In this document: piece by piece, positions 49,285 to 59,364 of the stretch
Layout: each line of letters starts with the position of its first letter
Position numbering within the stretch: the first letter of the stretch is position 1
Notes under the pieces: model-generated
Database searches by the model: none
Seen by the model: the letters and a program-made list of their open reading frames with translations, nothing else
What the model was told of the DNA's origin: nothing
Made by a program: the position numbers and the translations under genes
DNA from: Antarcticimicrobium sediminis
Lineage (GTDB): Bacteria; Pseudomonadota; Alphaproteobacteria; Rhodobacterales; Rhodobacteraceae
Length of the DNA: 64,000 nt
Direction: 5' to 3'
Assembly (NCBI RefSeq): GCF_004348975.1
Contig: NZ_SMFP01000005.1
Coordinates: forward strand, 124,001-188,000

Positions 49285-49848
49285 TCAAACCTGCATGATC
49301 TCGGCTTGTTTGTGGTCCAGCGCCTCGTCCACCGCCACGATCATCTTGTTGGTCAGATCCTGAACTTCGGATTCCCAGAATTTCTGGTCATCCTCGGACA
49401 TGCCGTCGGCCTTGGCCTTTTTGATCTGGTCCATGCCGTCGCGGCGCACGTTGCGAATCGCAACGCGGGCATGTTCGGCATAGTGCCCTGCGACCTTGGT
49501 CAATTCGCGGCGGCGTTCCTCGTTCAGCTCGGGGATCGGCAGCATGATGATGGTGCCGTTCATCTGCGGGTTGATGCCCAGCCCGCTTTCGCGAATGGCC
49601 TTCTCGACCTTGTTGACCAGCCCCTTGTCCCAGACATTGATCGTCACCATGCGCGACTCGGGCACGTTGACGGTGCCGACCTGGTTGATCGGCGTCATGC
49701 TGCCGTAGGCATCGACCATCACCGGCTCCAGCATCGAGGCCGAGGCGCGACCGGTGCGCAGCGAAGCGAATTCGGTGCGCAGATTGGCCATCGCGCCATC
49801 CATGCGGCGTTTCAGATCGTCGGTATCGAGTTCAAAATCGTCGGACAT
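49285..49848 (-). CDS. frr: Ribosome recycling factor
   Basis: Releases 70S ribosomes after termination together with EF-G. The 187-residue protein has the helical [38 protein letters not shown] region and the [13 protein letters not shown] and [15 protein letters not shown] blocks. Normal length. It follows pyrH by 64 bp and precedes uppS, the conserved order. Confidence 0.97.
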   Translation of the reverse strand: MSDDFELDTDDLKRRMDGAMANLRTEFASLRTGRASASMLEPVMVDAYGSMTPINQVGTVNVPESRMVTINVWDKGLVNKVEKAIRESGLGINPQMNGTIIMLPIPELNEERRRELTKVAGHYAEHARVAIRNVRRDGMDQIKKAKADGMSEDDQKFWESEVQDLTNKMIVAVDEALDHKQAEIMQV

Positions 49849-49912
49849 GGCTGCCCTCTCCCCAAAGTTCGGATTGTCGCTCGTGCGTTGTACGTTTGCG
49901 CGATCTATAGCC

Positions 49913-50659
49913 TTAGCCGTGCACCTTTGTATAGGTGCCCTCGCCCGCCAGGATGCCCCGGAAGCCGCCGGGTTCGTCCAGCGAAAAGACGATGATCGGC
50001 AGGTTGTTGTCCCGGGCCAGCGCGATGGCGCTGGCGTCCATCACCCCCAACCGCTTGGCCAGAACATCATCAAAGCTTACTTCGTCATAGCGCACGGCGT
50101 CGCTGAATTTCTCCGGATCCTTGTCATAGACCCCGTCCACCTTGGTGCCCTTGAAGATCGCCTCGCAGGCCATTTCGTTGGCCCGCAGCGTGGCCGCAGT
50201 GTCGGTGGTGAAATAGGGGTTGCCGGTGCCGGCGGCAAAGATGCAGACCCGTTTCTTTTCAAGGTGGCGCACCGCACGGCGGCGAATATAGGGTTCGGCC
50301 ACCTCGTCCATGCGGATAGCGCTGATCACCCGGGTAAAGACCCCGATCCCCTCAAGCGCGGATTGCATTGCCAGAGCGTTCATCACCGTGGCCAGCATCC
50401 CCATATAGTCGGCGGTGGTCCGCTCCATCCCCTGCGCCGATCCGGCGAGGCCGCGAAAGATGTTGCCGCCACCGATCACCATGCAGATCTCGACGCCCAT
50501 CTCCTGCACCGACTTGACCTCTTGTGCGATGCGCTGAACGGTCGGCGGATGCAGACCGAACCCTTGATCGCTCATCAACGCCTCGCCCGAAATCTTGAGC
50601 AGGACACGCTTGTATTTCTTGATCTTGGATCGCTGGGCTGTCTCTGGGGAAGAGGTCAT
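49913..50659 (-). CDS. pyrH: Uridylate kinase
   Basis: Hexameric UMP kinase of the amino acid kinase fold. The 248-residue protein has [41 protein letters not shown] and [14 protein letters not shown] motifs. The ATG at 50659 follows GGAGTGAAGCGCAAC; a GTG 12 bp earlier is possible. First gene of the long envelope operon, divergent from miaA across 110 bp. The usual upstream partners rpsB-tsf are not present here. Confidence 0.96.
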   Translation of the reverse strand: MTSSPETAQRSKIKKYKRVLLKISGEALMSDQGFGLHPPTVQRIAQEVKSVQEMGVEICMVIGGGNIFRGLAGSAQGMERTTADYMGMLATVMNALAMQSALEGIGVFTRVISAIRMDEVAEPYIRRRAVRHLEKKRVCIFAAGTGNPYFTTDTAATLRANEMACEAIFKGTKVDGVYDKDPEKFSDAVRYDEVSFDDVLAKRLGVMDASAIALARDNNLPIIVFSLDEPGGFRGILAGEGTYTKVHG

Positions 50660-50769
50660 GTTGCGCTTCACTCCGGCACGGGGTTATTTTCGCGCAAAAT
50701 GTCGGAAATCGCCGCGAGATTCAATGCGGCAAGCACCGGTGACCGGCGGTATTCGCCCCTTTCGGACAA

Positions 50770-51651
50770 ATGGACATGCAGCCGTTGAACAAGCTTCCCG
50801 ATATTCCCGACAAATGCCCGGTGCTGATCGCCGGTCCCACCGCCTCGGGCAAGTCGGCGCTGGCGCTGGATCTGGCGCGCTCGCGCGGCGGCGTGGTGGT
50901 CAATGCCGACGCCAGTCAGGTGTTCGCCTGCTGGCGCATCCTCACCGCCCGGCCCAGCCCGCAGGACGAGGCAATCGCGCCGCACCTGCTATATGGCCAT
51001 GTCCCCTGCGACGCAGAGTATTCCGCCGGTCATTGGCTGCGCGAGGTGGCCGAAATCCTGCAGGGCGGCGAACGTCCGATCATCGTCGGCGGCACCGGGC
51101 TGTATTTCACCGCCCTGACGCAAGGGCTGGCCAAGATCCCGCCGACACCGCCGGATCTTCGCGCTGAGGCCGACCAGATCCCGCTCGCCACCCTGATCGG
51201 GGATCTTGACCCCGGCACCGCCGCGCGGCTTGACCTGAACAACCGGATGCGGGTTCAACGCGCCTGGGAGGTGCAGCGCGCTACCGGACGCTCGCTGGCC
51301 GACTGGCAGGCCGACACCCCGCCGCCGCTGTTGCCGCTGGCCGAAACGGTGCCGCTGGTGTTTGACGTGCCAAAAGACTGGCTGCTGGACCGGATCACCC
51401 GCCGGTTCGACGCCATGCTGGAGCAAGGCGCGCTGGATGAGGTCAAGGCGATGCAAGCCCTCTATGATCCTACCCTGCCCGCCTTCAAGGCGATCGGCGT
51501 GCCCGAACTGATGGCCTATATCACCGGCGAAATTCCGCTGGATGAGGCCCGCACCCGCGCCACCATCGCCACCCGTCAGTTCGCCAAACGCCAACGCACG
51601 TGGTTCCGGTCGAAAATGCGCCATTGGCTGCCGATCCACCCCGCCAGCTGA
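50770..51651 (+). CDS. miaA: tRNA dimethylallyltransferase
   Basis: Adds the dimethylallyl group to A37 of tRNAs reading U-initial codons. The 293-residue protein has the P-loop [33 protein letters not shown] and the C-terminal [12 protein letters not shown]. Two Met codons lie at the start (residues 1 and 3). Stands alone between pyrH (divergent) and the AraC regulator. Confidence 0.95.
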   Translation: MDMQPLNKLPDIPDKCPVLIAGPTASGKSALALDLARSRGGVVVNADASQVFACWRILTARPSPQDEAIAPHLLYGHVPCDAEYSAGHWLREVAEILQGGERPIIVGGTGLYFTALTQGLAKIPPTPPDLRAEADQIPLATLIGDLDPGTAARLDLNNRMRVQRAWEVQRATGRSLADWQADTPPPLLPLAETVPLVFDVPKDWLLDRITRRFDAMLEQGALDEVKAMQALYDPTLPAFKAIGVPELMAYITGEIPLDEARTRATIATRQFAKRQRTWFRSKMRHWLPIHPAS

Positions 51652-51723
51652 GGCCACGGCTTGTCCCGGGGCGGAATTTGTGGTGTGAATGGGTCATAAC
51701 CCCTGACACCAACAGACATTTTT

Positions 51724-52536
51724 GTGCCGATGCCCTTTGATCCGAGCGATATGGACGATCTCCGCCTCGTGACGTTGGCGCAGCTCAGCAAGGCTGGCGC
51801 CTGGCAGCTTGAGCTTGCCCATGACCGGGCCGAGCATCTGCTGATCTGGATCACGCGCGGTCAGGGCGTGGCGCTGATTGACGGCGCGCGGCGCGGCATC
51901 GGCACCCACAACACGCTGTTCATCCCGGCCCGCAATCTGATGGCGATCGAAATGATGCGCAACGGGTTCGGGCAGGCGCTGCTGATCCCCGACACCGCCG
52001 CCCTGACCCTGCCGCGGATGGTGCAGCACCTGCGGATTCGCGACGTGACCGCGCAGAACGAATTGACCGTCCTGTTCGAGGCGATGGGGCGCGAACAGAA
52101 TGCCGCGCGCCCGCTGCATCATTCCGCGATGCACGCCTATGGCGAATTGATGGCGATCTGGTTGCGCCGTCACCTGCCAGATGACCCCGCCCCGCAGCAA
52201 AGCGCCGCGCGCCGGCTGGTCATGGCCTATTGCGAGCGGATTGTGCACGACCATGCCAACAGCACCAGCATGGCCGACCATGCCGAGGCACTGGGGGTCA
52301 CGCCGACCCACCTGACACGGGTCTGTCGCGCCGAAACCGGACGCACCGCCGCCGCCCTTCTGACCGAACGACAACTGCATGCGGCGCAACAACTGCTGAT
52401 CTCCACCGATGTGCCGGTGCAGGACATCGCCCGCCATCTCGGGTTCGGCAGCGCCGCCTATTTCACCCGGTTCATTCAGCAGCACACGCAAAAAACACCG
52501 ACGGCATTGCGTCGCATGGCCAAACCCGCCGCGTAG
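51724..52536 (+). CDS. AraC-family transcriptional regulator
   Basis: A 270-residue regulator: an N-terminal cupin-like sensing domain (IWITRGQGVALIDGARRGI) and a C-terminal double HTH (STSMADHAEALGVTPTHLTRVCRAETGRTAAALLTERQLHAAQQLL ... VQDIARHLGFGSAAYFTRFIQQHTQKTP). The start is GTG at 51724, or ATG at 51730. It lies on the same strand as, and 222 bp upstream of, a peptide-type ABC operon, which it may control. Confidence 0.87.
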   Translation: MPMPFDPSDMDDLRLVTLAQLSKAGAWQLELAHDRAEHLLIWITRGQGVALIDGARRGIGTHNTLFIPARNLMAIEMMRNGFGQALLIPDTAALTLPRMVQHLRIRDVTAQNELTVLFEAMGREQNAARPLHHSAMHAYGELMAIWLRRHLPDDPAPQQSAARRLVMAYCERIVHDHANSTSMADHAEALGVTPTHLTRVCRAETGRTAAALLTERQLHAAQQLLISTDVPVQDIARHLGFGSAAYFTRFIQQHTQKTPTALRRMAKPAA

Positions 52537-52589
52537 TCCGGCGCTGGGGACGCATTGTCGCTTTGCGACCTGTTGATGTCGTTTTTTTA

Positions 52590-52601
52590 CACTGTATAGT
52601 G
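52590..52601. promoter_or_regulatory. Inverted repeat CACT-GTAT-AGTG upstream of the ABC operon
   Basis: A small symmetrical site within TTACACTGTATAGTGAAA, 157 bp before the substrate-binding protein start and 53 bp after the AraC stop. It is preceded by a run of seven T with only a weak hairpin. It could be an operator for the ABC operon. Confidence 0.4.
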
Positions 52602-52758
52602 AAATGGCACCGTTGACGGATGCGAATTTCTGTTGCCGAATGAAGGGCATGGGGAACCTCGCAATCGCAACGACGATTTCCGCATGGGTCCGCCCGTGTC
52701 CGCTTGGGCCATGCCCACGTTCTTCAGCAAAGAAAAACGGCCTCACAGGGAGATTTCA

Positions 52759-54426
52759 ATGAACAACCCGACACTCCACGCCACCCGCATTCATCCGGCG
52801 GCGCATATGCATGCGCAGGAATTCCGGGACGGCAAGCTTAGCCGCCGCGAGTTTCTGACGCGCTCGACCGCACTGGGTGTTTCCTCCGCCGCAGCCTATG
52901 GGCTGATCGGCCTTGCCGCCCCGAGCGAGGCGCAGGCCGCCACCCCGAAACAGGGCGGCACCCTGCGGGTGCAGATGCAGGTCAAGGCGCTGAAAGATAC
53001 CCGCACCGCCGACTGGTCCGAGATCGGTTGCGTCACCAGCGGCACCTGCGAATATCTGGTCGAATATAACAACGACGGCTCGTTCCGCGGCAAACTGCTG
53101 GAGAGTTGGGCGGTCAACGCCGACGCCACCGAATACACGCTCAAGGTCCGTCAGGGTGTGAAATGGCACAATGGTGACGATTTCACCGCCGAGGATGTGG
53201 CCCGCAACTTCGAACGCTGGTGCGAAAAAGAAGTCGAGGGCAACTCGATGGCCGCACGCGTCGCCTCGCTGGTCGATCCCGACACCGGCAAGGCCCGCGA
53301 CGGCGCCATCACCGTAGTCGATGCCTCCACCATCCTGCTCAAGTGCGCGACGCCGGACATCTCGATCATCCCCGGCCTTGCTGACTATCCGGCCGCCGTG
53401 GTGCATTCGAGCTATGACCCCGCCGAGCCGAACGAGCTGATCGGCACCGGCCCCTACAAGCTGACCCGGATGGAAGTCGGCGTCGGCGCCACGCTGGAGC
53501 GTTTCACCGATCATCCTTGGTGGGGCACTGCCGTCTATGGAGGCCCCTACCTCGATACCATCGAGTATATCGATTACGGCACCGATCCCTCGGCCTGGCT
53601 GGCGGCGATCGAATCCGAAGAAGTCGACATGCTGTATGAATCGGTGGGGGAATTCATCGACATCATGAACGATATCGGTCTGGTGCAGTCCGAGGTGGTG
53701 ACCGCCGCGACCGTGGTGATCCGGCCCAACCAGCTGGCCGAGATCGACGGCAAGAAACCCTATGCCGACGCGCGTGTGCGCAAGGCGCTTTCGATGGCCG
53801 TCGACAATGCGATCTGTCTGGAACTGGGCTATGGCAACCGCGGCGAGGTGGCCGAAAACCACCACGTGTGCCGGATCCACCCCGAATATGCCGAGTTGCC
53901 GCCGATCAAGGCCGATCCAGAAGCCGCCCGCGCCCTGATGGAAGAAGCCGGGATGATGGATTTCGAACATGAAATCGTCTCGATCGACGACGACTGGCGC
54001 AAGAACACCACCGATGCCGTGGCGGCCCAGCTGCGCGACGCCGGCTTCAAGGTCAAGCGCACGGTGCTGCCCGGCAACACCTTCTGGAACGACTGGGTGA
54101 AATATCCGTTCAGTTCGACCAACTGGAACCACCGCCCGCTGGGGGTGCAGATCTGGGCGCTGGCCTATCGCTCGGGCGAGGCCTGGAACGAGTTTGGCTG
54201 GGCCAATCCGGAGTTCGACGCGCTGCTCGAAGATGCGCTGGCCATCGCCGATGCCGACAAACGGCGCGAAATCGCCGCCAAGGGCGAGGCGCTGATCCAG
54301 CAAGAGGGCGTCACGATCCAACCCTATTGGCGTTCGCTCTATCGCCACATGCGCGAGGGACTGGTGGGCACCGACATGCACATCACCTATGAGCATCACC
54401 ACTATAAATGGGGTTGGGCGGCCTGA
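52759..54426 (+). CDS. ABC transporter substrate-binding protein (family 5, peptide type, Tat-exported)
   Basis: A 555-residue periplasmic binding protein of the SBP_bac_5 group. A long N-region ends in [27 protein letters not shown], a twin-arginine signal. The mature part shows [41 protein letters not shown] and GTGPYKLT motifs of dipeptide/oligopeptide binders. The ATG at 52759 follows CAGGGAGATTTCA; the upstream open frame lacks such a site. First gene of the operon with two permeases and a fused ATPase. A peptide or similar solute is likely. Confidence 0.92.
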   Translation: MNNPTLHATRIHPAAHMHAQEFRDGKLSRREFLTRSTALGVSSAAAYGLIGLAAPSEAQAATPKQGGTLRVQMQVKALKDTRTADWSEIGCVTSGTCEYLVEYNNDGSFRGKLLESWAVNADATEYTLKVRQGVKWHNGDDFTAEDVARNFERWCEKEVEGNSMAARVASLVDPDTGKARDGAITVVDASTILLKCATPDISIIPGLADYPAAVVHSSYDPAEPNELIGTGPYKLTRMEVGVGATLERFTDHPWWGTAVYGGPYLDTIEYIDYGTDPSAWLAAIESEEVDMLYESVGEFIDIMNDIGLVQSEVVTAATVVIRPNQLAEIDGKKPYADARVRKALSMAVDNAICLELGYGNRGEVAENHHVCRIHPEYAELPPIKADPEAARALMEEAGMMDFEHEIVSIDDDWRKNTTDAVAAQLRDAGFKVKRTVLPGNTFWNDWVKYPFSSTNWNHRPLGVQIWALAYRSGEAWNEFGWANPEFDALLEDALAIADADKRREIAAKGEALIQQEGVTIQPYWRSLYRHMREGLVGTDMHITYEHHHYKWGWAA

Positions 54427-54439
54427 TACGCACTCCCTC

Positions 54440-54466
54440 GGGGTCGGCCCTGCACGGGGCGGCCCC
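54440..54466 (+). other. Hairpin between the binding-protein gene and the first permease gene
   Basis: An 11-bp GC-rich stem with one mismatch (54440-54450 / 54456-54466, loop TGCAC) and no T-run. Hairpins in this position often stabilise the abundant binding-protein mRNA relative to permease mRNA; here that is inference. Confidence 0.6.
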
Positions 54467-54547
54467 AATCCTTGCGGCGCTTGCGCGCGTCGCCACCAAT
54501 ACGCCCGCAAGACGGGCCGATAAATAGCCTGAGCAACAGGGGGCCCT

Positions 54548-55600
54548 ATGGGACTGTTCATCCTGCGCAGATCCGGCGTGATGATCCTGACGGCGCTGTG
54601 CCTGACCTTCATCGTGTTCTTTCTCACCAACCTCTATCCGAACCTGGAAAAGCTGGCCAAGACGCAGGGCAATTTCCGTATGTCCGACGAGGCGGTGGAA
54701 AGCTGGCTTGGCAGCCATGGGTACATGCAGCCTCTGCCGGTGAAATATGGCCAGTGGCTTGGCGTGATGCCGGGCTGGACCCATGTGGGCGAGGACGGGG
54801 TGACCGGGCGCTGCCTGCGCGGCACCGTCACCGCCGAAGAGGCCGCACAGAGCCGCAAACTATGCGGCATCCTGCAGGGTGACTGGGGCTATTCCACGGT
54901 GTTTCGCGACGAGGTCTCTGGCATCATCGCGACGCGGCTTGGGCTCACGGGCAAGCTGATGTTCTGGGTACTGGTGCTGATGGTGCCCTCGGCGCTGTTG
55001 GTCGGGGTTCTGGCCGGGATGCGCGAAGGCTCTCCGCTGGACCGGACGCTCTCGACCTTTTCCATCGTCACCACGGCGACGCCGGAATATGTCTCAGGTG
55101 TGATCTTCATTGCCGTCTTCGCGTCCTCGACGGTGGGGTTGAAGTGGTTCAAGGGAACTGCCACCAGCGCGATGGAGAGCGCCAATTTCGAGAACTTCTT
55201 TCTGCCGGTGCTGACCATCGCCCTTTATGGCATGGGCTATATCGCCCGGATGACGCGAGCCAGCATGACCGAGGTGATGACGGCGCAATACATCCGCACC
55301 GCGCGGCTTAAGGGCGTGTCCTTCCGCAACATCGTGATGAAACACGCGCTGCGCAATGCGCTGATCGCGCCCTTCACGGTGATCATGCTGCAATTCCCCT
55401 GGCTGCTGAATGGCGTCGTCATTGTCGAGACGCTGTTCAACTACAAGGGCTTTGGCTGGACGCTGGTGCAGGCCGCCGGCAACAATGACATCGAACTGCT
55501 GCTGGCGGTTTCGGTGGTCTCGGTGATCGTGGTTCTGGCGACGCAGCTGATATCGGATATCGGCTATGTCTACCTCAATCCGCGCATCCGGATTTCTTGA
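54548..55600 (+). CDS. ABC transporter permease, DppB type
   Basis: A 350-residue inner-membrane protein. After TM1 (residues 8-26) comes an unusually long periplasmic stretch with two cysteines (GRCLRG and RKLCGIL) before the canonical permease core. The EAA loop for ATPase contact is IRTARLKGVSFRNIVMKHALRNAL. The length exceeds typical DppB (about 310-340) because of the insert. It follows the binding protein by 121 bp and precedes the partner permease by 15 bp. Confidence 0.9.
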   Translation: MGLFILRRSGVMILTALCLTFIVFFLTNLYPNLEKLAKTQGNFRMSDEAVESWLGSHGYMQPLPVKYGQWLGVMPGWTHVGEDGVTGRCLRGTVTAEEAAQSRKLCGILQGDWGYSTVFRDEVSGIIATRLGLTGKLMFWVLVLMVPSALLVGVLAGMREGSPLDRTLSTFSIVTTATPEYVSGVIFIAVFASSTVGLKWFKGTATSAMESANFENFFLPVLTIALYGMGYIARMTRASMTEVMTAQYIRTARLKGVSFRNIVMKHALRNALIAPFTVIMLQFPWLLNGVVIVETLFNYKGFGWTLVQAAGNNDIELLLAVSVVSVIVVLATQLISDIGYVYLNPRIRIS

Positions 55601-55615
55601 GAGGAAAACAGACAG

Positions 55616-56830
55616 ATGGACCCTCTCACCACAGTCGAAATCATCGCCCGCGTGCTGTACCAGTTCACCCCGGTCTGGATCGCGCTAATCCTCCTGTTCG
55701 CGGTCTCGATCGCGTTCAAGCGGCGGCTGGGCCTCTATGGCAAGCTGTTCGACAGCCCGATCGGGATGATCGGCTTCGCGCTGGTCATGTTCTGGGTCTT
55801 CACCGGAATTTTCGGGGCGCTTGACCTGATCATCACCCATGATCCGCTGGGACAGGCCTCGGGCATGAAGAACAAGGTGCCGGGCACACCGCTGCGCGGG
55901 GCTGAGGCGGGCGAATATGCCTGGTATCTGCTGGGCGGCGACAACCTGGCCCGCGATGTGTTCAGCCGCATGGTCAAAGGCGCCTGGGTGGTGGTGCAGA
56001 TCGCGCCGATGGCAACGGTGTTTGCCTTCATGGTGGGCATCACGCTGGGCCTGCCGGCGGGATACTATGGCGGCCGTCTCGACACCTTCCTGTCGTTCCT
56101 GGCCAACCTGATCCTCGCCTTTCCGGTGATCCTGCTGTTCTACCTGCTGGTGACCCCCGAAATCGTGAATACCGGCGTGCCAAACTACATGGCAGCGGTG
56201 CTGTTTGCCTTTCCCATCGCGTTCATCGCGGTGCTGCTGAATTCGCGCTATCACACCCGGCCGAAATTCCGCACGCCGTTGATGATCGGGGTGCTGGGGG
56301 TAGCGATCTGGTTGTACCTGTCGCTGATCTCTTCGGATGGCTATCTGGTGGACTCCGCCACGATCTCGATCCCGGCGCTGCCAAGGATGCTGGACCTGTT
56401 CGACATTCCCGGTGGCATCCTTGTGGTGTTCGTCTCGGTGGTTTTCGTCAATTCGCCCACCGTGTTCCGCATCGTGCGCGGGCTAGCGATGGACATCAAG
56501 ACCCGCGATTATGTCGCCGCCGCCCAGACCCGTGGCGAAGGGCCGTGGTACATCATGCTGTGGGAGATCCTGCCCAACGCGCGCGGGCCGCTGATCGTCG
56601 ATTTCTGCCTGCGCATCGGCTATACCACCATCCTGCTGGGCACCTTGGGCTTTTTCGGCCTCGGCCTGCCGCCGGAAAGCCCCGATTGGGGCTCCACGAT
56701 CAACGAGGGCCGCAAGCTTTTGTCGATCTACCTGCACCCTGCCCTGCCCCCGGCGCTGGCGCTGTTGAGCATGGTTCTGGGGCTGAATCTGCTGGCAGAC
56801 GGGTTGCGCGAGGAAAGTCTCAAGGATTGA
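55616..56830 (+). CDS. ABC transporter permease, DppC type, enlarged
   Basis: A 404-residue permease. It contains the DppC landmarks HDPLGQASG, LGGDNLARDVFSRMVKGA and the EAA loop YVAAAQTRGEGPWYIMLWEILPNARGP. About 100 residues are inserted between the third and fourth core helices (about residues 185-270), including extra hydrophobic segments and a charged link (NSRYHTRPKFRTPL), so it has more membrane helices than a normal DppC of about 300 residues. Confidence 0.9.
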   Translation: MDPLTTVEIIARVLYQFTPVWIALILLFAVSIAFKRRLGLYGKLFDSPIGMIGFALVMFWVFTGIFGALDLIITHDPLGQASGMKNKVPGTPLRGAEAGEYAWYLLGGDNLARDVFSRMVKGAWVVVQIAPMATVFAFMVGITLGLPAGYYGGRLDTFLSFLANLILAFPVILLFYLLVTPEIVNTGVPNYMAAVLFAFPIAFIAVLLNSRYHTRPKFRTPLMIGVLGVAIWLYLSLISSDGYLVDSATISIPALPRMLDLFDIPGGILVVFVSVVFVNSPTVFRIVRGLAMDIKTRDYVAAAQTRGEGPWYIMLWEILPNARGPLIVDFCLRIGYTTILLGTLGFFGLGLPPESPDWGSTINEGRKLLSIYLHPALPPALALLSMVLGLNLLADGLREESLKD

Positions 56831-56835
56831 GGGCG

Positions 56836-56887
56836 GGCCCCCCGAGGATATGAACAAAGAACTTGAGTATTTGAACCAAGAAGAAGC
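56836..56887. repeat. Degenerate copy of the REP-like element
   Basis: In the 92-bp gap between permease and ATPase genes, CCCCCCGAGGATAT and GAGTATTTGAACCAAGAAGAAGC occur, resembling the right half of the element at 29055-29115 (CCCCCGGAGTATTT then CCAGAAAAAG). Confidence 0.5.
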
Positions 56888-56922
56888 AGGGAGACCTGCC
56901 CTGCCCCGACTGGGAGAGTGAC

Positions 56923-59007
56923 ATGCCGAAACCCGACTATGACGGCCCGATCCTTGAAATCGACAAACTGTCGATCTCGTTCTTCACGCGGCTCAGGGAA
57001 ATTCCGGCGGTGATGGATTTCTCGATCGCGGTGCAACCGGGCGAGGCAGTCGGTCTTGTCGGGGAATCCGGCTGCGGCAAATCCACGGTGGCGCTGGGCG
57101 TGATGCGCGATCTGGGTAAGAACGGAGAGATCGTTGGCGGCTCGATCAAGTTCAAGGGCCGCGACATGGGCGAGATGAACAAGGATGAGCTGCGCCGGAT
57201 CCGTGGCAACGAGATCGCGATGATCTATCAGGAACCGATGGCGAGCCTCAATCCGGCGATGAAGATCGGCCGCCAGCTGATGGAGGTGCCGATGATCCAT
57301 CAGGGCGCCTCCGAGGCGCAGGCGTTGGAGCGCGCGCTTCAGGTGGTGACCGACGTCAAGCTGCCCGACCCCAAACGCATCCTCAATTCCTATCCGCACC
57401 AGCTTTCGGGCGGGCAGCAACAGCGCATCGTCATCGCCATGGCCTTGATGTCGGAGCCATCGCTGCTGATCCTTGATGAGCCGACCACCGCGCTTGACGT
57501 GACGGTCGAGGCCGCCGTGGTCGAACTGGTCAAGGATCTGGGCAAGAAATACGGCACCTCGATGCTGTTCATCAGCCACAATCTTGGGCTGGTGCTGGAA
57601 ACCTGCGACCGGATCTGCGTGATGTATTCCGGCGAAGCGGTGGAGCGTGGAAGCATCGAAGATGTGTTCGACGAGATGCAGCACCCCTATACGCAGGCGC
57701 TGTTCCGCTCGATCCCGCTGCCCGGCGCCGACAAGAACGCCCATCCGCTCAAGGCGATCCCGGGCAACTTTCCGCTGCCGCATGAACGCCCGCGGGGCTG
57801 CAATTTCGGCCCGCGCTGCGATTACTTCGAGGCCGGCCGTTGCGACGCAGGCGGGATCGTGATGTCGCCGGTGCCCGGCAACGACCGCCACGCCACCCGC
57901 TGTCTGAAGTTTCAGGAGATCGACTGGCAGGCCCCGCCCGATCTGATGGAGAGCAAGGAAAAAGGTGAGATCGGCGAAGTTATCCTGAAGATCGACAAGC
58001 TCAAGAAATATTACGAGGTGGCGGCAAACGCGCTGTTCGGGGGCGGCGCGCACAAGGTGGTCAAGGCCAATGAAGAGCTGAGTTTCGAGGCCCGCGAAAG
58101 CGAGACGCTGGCGATCGTCGGGGAATCCGGCTGCGGCAAGTCCACCTTTGCCAAGGTGTTGATGGGGCTGGAGACGGCGACCGAGGGGCAGATTCTGCTG
58201 GATGGGCGCAACATCGAACAGATCCCGATTCAGGCCCGCGACCGCAAGACCGTGGGCGAGGTTCAGATGGTGTTCCAGAACCCGTTTGACACGCTCAACC
58301 CGTCAATGACGGTGGGCCGCCAGATCATTCGCGCGTTGGAGATCTTTGGCATCGGTGACAGCGAAGCCGGACGCAAGGCGCGCATGCTGGAGCTGCTCGA
58401 TCTGGTCAAACTGCCCCGCGCCTTTGCCGATCGGATGCCGCGACAGCTTTCGGGCGGGCAGAAACAGCGAGTCGGCATCGCCCGCGCCTTTGCCGGGGAT
58501 GCCCGCATCGTGGTCGCGGACGAACCGGTTTCGGCGCTGGACGTCTCGGTGCAAGCCGCCGTCACCGACCTGTTGATGGAGATCCAGCGCGAGCAGAAAA
58601 CCACGCTTTTGTTCATCTCGCACGACCTGTCGATCGTGCGCTATCTCAGCGACCGGGTGATGGTGATGTATCTCGGCCATGTGGTCGAACTGGGCACCAC
58701 CGATCAGGTGTTCAGCCCGCCCTATCACCCTTATACTGAGGCGCTGCTTTCGGCGGTACCGATTGCCGATACCTCGGTTCAAAAGACCCATATCGTGCTG
58801 GAGGGCGACATTCCCTCGGCGATGAACCCGCCGCCCGGTTGCCCGTTCCAGACCCGCTGCCGCTGGAAGGATCAGGTGCCCAACCGCCTGTGCGACCGCG
58901 AGGTTCCAAAGGTGCGCGAGCTCTCGGAAGGGCATCAGGTGAAATGCCACCTCAGCGACGAAAAGCTGGCCGAGATGGAGCCGGTGATCAAGATCGCCGC
59001 AGAGTGA
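56923..59007 (+). CDS. Fused dual ABC ATPase of the peptide transporter
   Basis: A 694-residue protein carrying both nucleotide-binding domains (equivalent to DppD and DppF). Domain 1: Walker A GESGCGKST, signature LSGGQQQR, Walker B LLILDEPTTALD. Domain 2: Walker A GESGCGKST, LSGGQKQR, VVADEPVSALD. Each is followed by an oligopeptide C-terminal module with cysteines (CNFGPRCDYFEAGRC and CPFQTRCRWKDQ...LC), the region that binds an iron-sulfur cluster in some DppD proteins. It energises the two permeases upstream. Confidence 0.93.
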   Translation: MPKPDYDGPILEIDKLSISFFTRLREIPAVMDFSIAVQPGEAVGLVGESGCGKSTVALGVMRDLGKNGEIVGGSIKFKGRDMGEMNKDELRRIRGNEIAMIYQEPMASLNPAMKIGRQLMEVPMIHQGASEAQALERALQVVTDVKLPDPKRILNSYPHQLSGGQQQRIVIAMALMSEPSLLILDEPTTALDVTVEAAVVELVKDLGKKYGTSMLFISHNLGLVLETCDRICVMYSGEAVERGSIEDVFDEMQHPYTQALFRSIPLPGADKNAHPLKAIPGNFPLPHERPRGCNFGPRCDYFEAGRCDAGGIVMSPVPGNDRHATRCLKFQEIDWQAPPDLMESKEKGEIGEVILKIDKLKKYYEVAANALFGGGAHKVVKANEELSFEARESETLAIVGESGCGKSTFAKVLMGLETATEGQILLDGRNIEQIPIQARDRKTVGEVQMVFQNPFDTLNPSMTVGRQIIRALEIFGIGDSEAGRKARMLELLDLVKLPRAFADRMPRQLSGGQKQRVGIARAFAGDARIVVADEPVSALDVSVQAAVTDLLMEIQREQKTTLLFISHDLSIVRYLSDRVMVMYLGHVVELGTTDQVFSPPYHPYTEALLSAVPIADTSVQKTHIVLEGDIPSAMNPPPGCPFQTRCRWKDQVPNRLCDREVPKVRELSEGHQVKCHLSDEKLAEMEPVIKIAAE

Positions 59008-59364
59008 GGCGATAGGATCATTGGGCGCTGAACGGGGCCTTGCCAGTGCGGCGCAGCATTGCGAAAGCAGTCTTCCGTCATGTGCCAATATCCCCGCTGA
59101 GGACCGGTCAAGCTGGCGTTTGTCGGCGAGTTCCTGAGCCGTCGCGCCCTCACGCGCCGCCTGAAACGGCACCTATGCCTTAAATTCGTCTGAAATTTTT
59201 CTTGGCGCCGTCATTCTTGCACCCTTTCGTTCGTTTAGAAAAAAATCTTAACGTAGCAGCCAAATTTTACTGGCCACTTCAGGGTGCAGCCCAAATGAAA
59301 CTTTATTGTTCAACAATGAAGACGTTTTGCATTGGACTGGACCCCGCAAAAGGAAGTCTGGAAT
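59008..59364. other. 357-bp intergenic region before the Hint gene
   Basis: The left part is GC-rich with no visible gene. The right part (from about 59190) is strikingly AT-rich for this genome and presumably holds the promoter of the Hint protein gene. No convincing terminator for the ABC operon is seen, and short open frames lack ribosome sites. Confidence 0.5.

Noticed and set aside
52561-52589. Terminator after the AraC gene (GTCGC-TTT-GCGAC, then seven T)
   Set aside because: The stem is only 5 bp and 12 bp away from the T-run; the alternative 4-bp stem is too weak to call.
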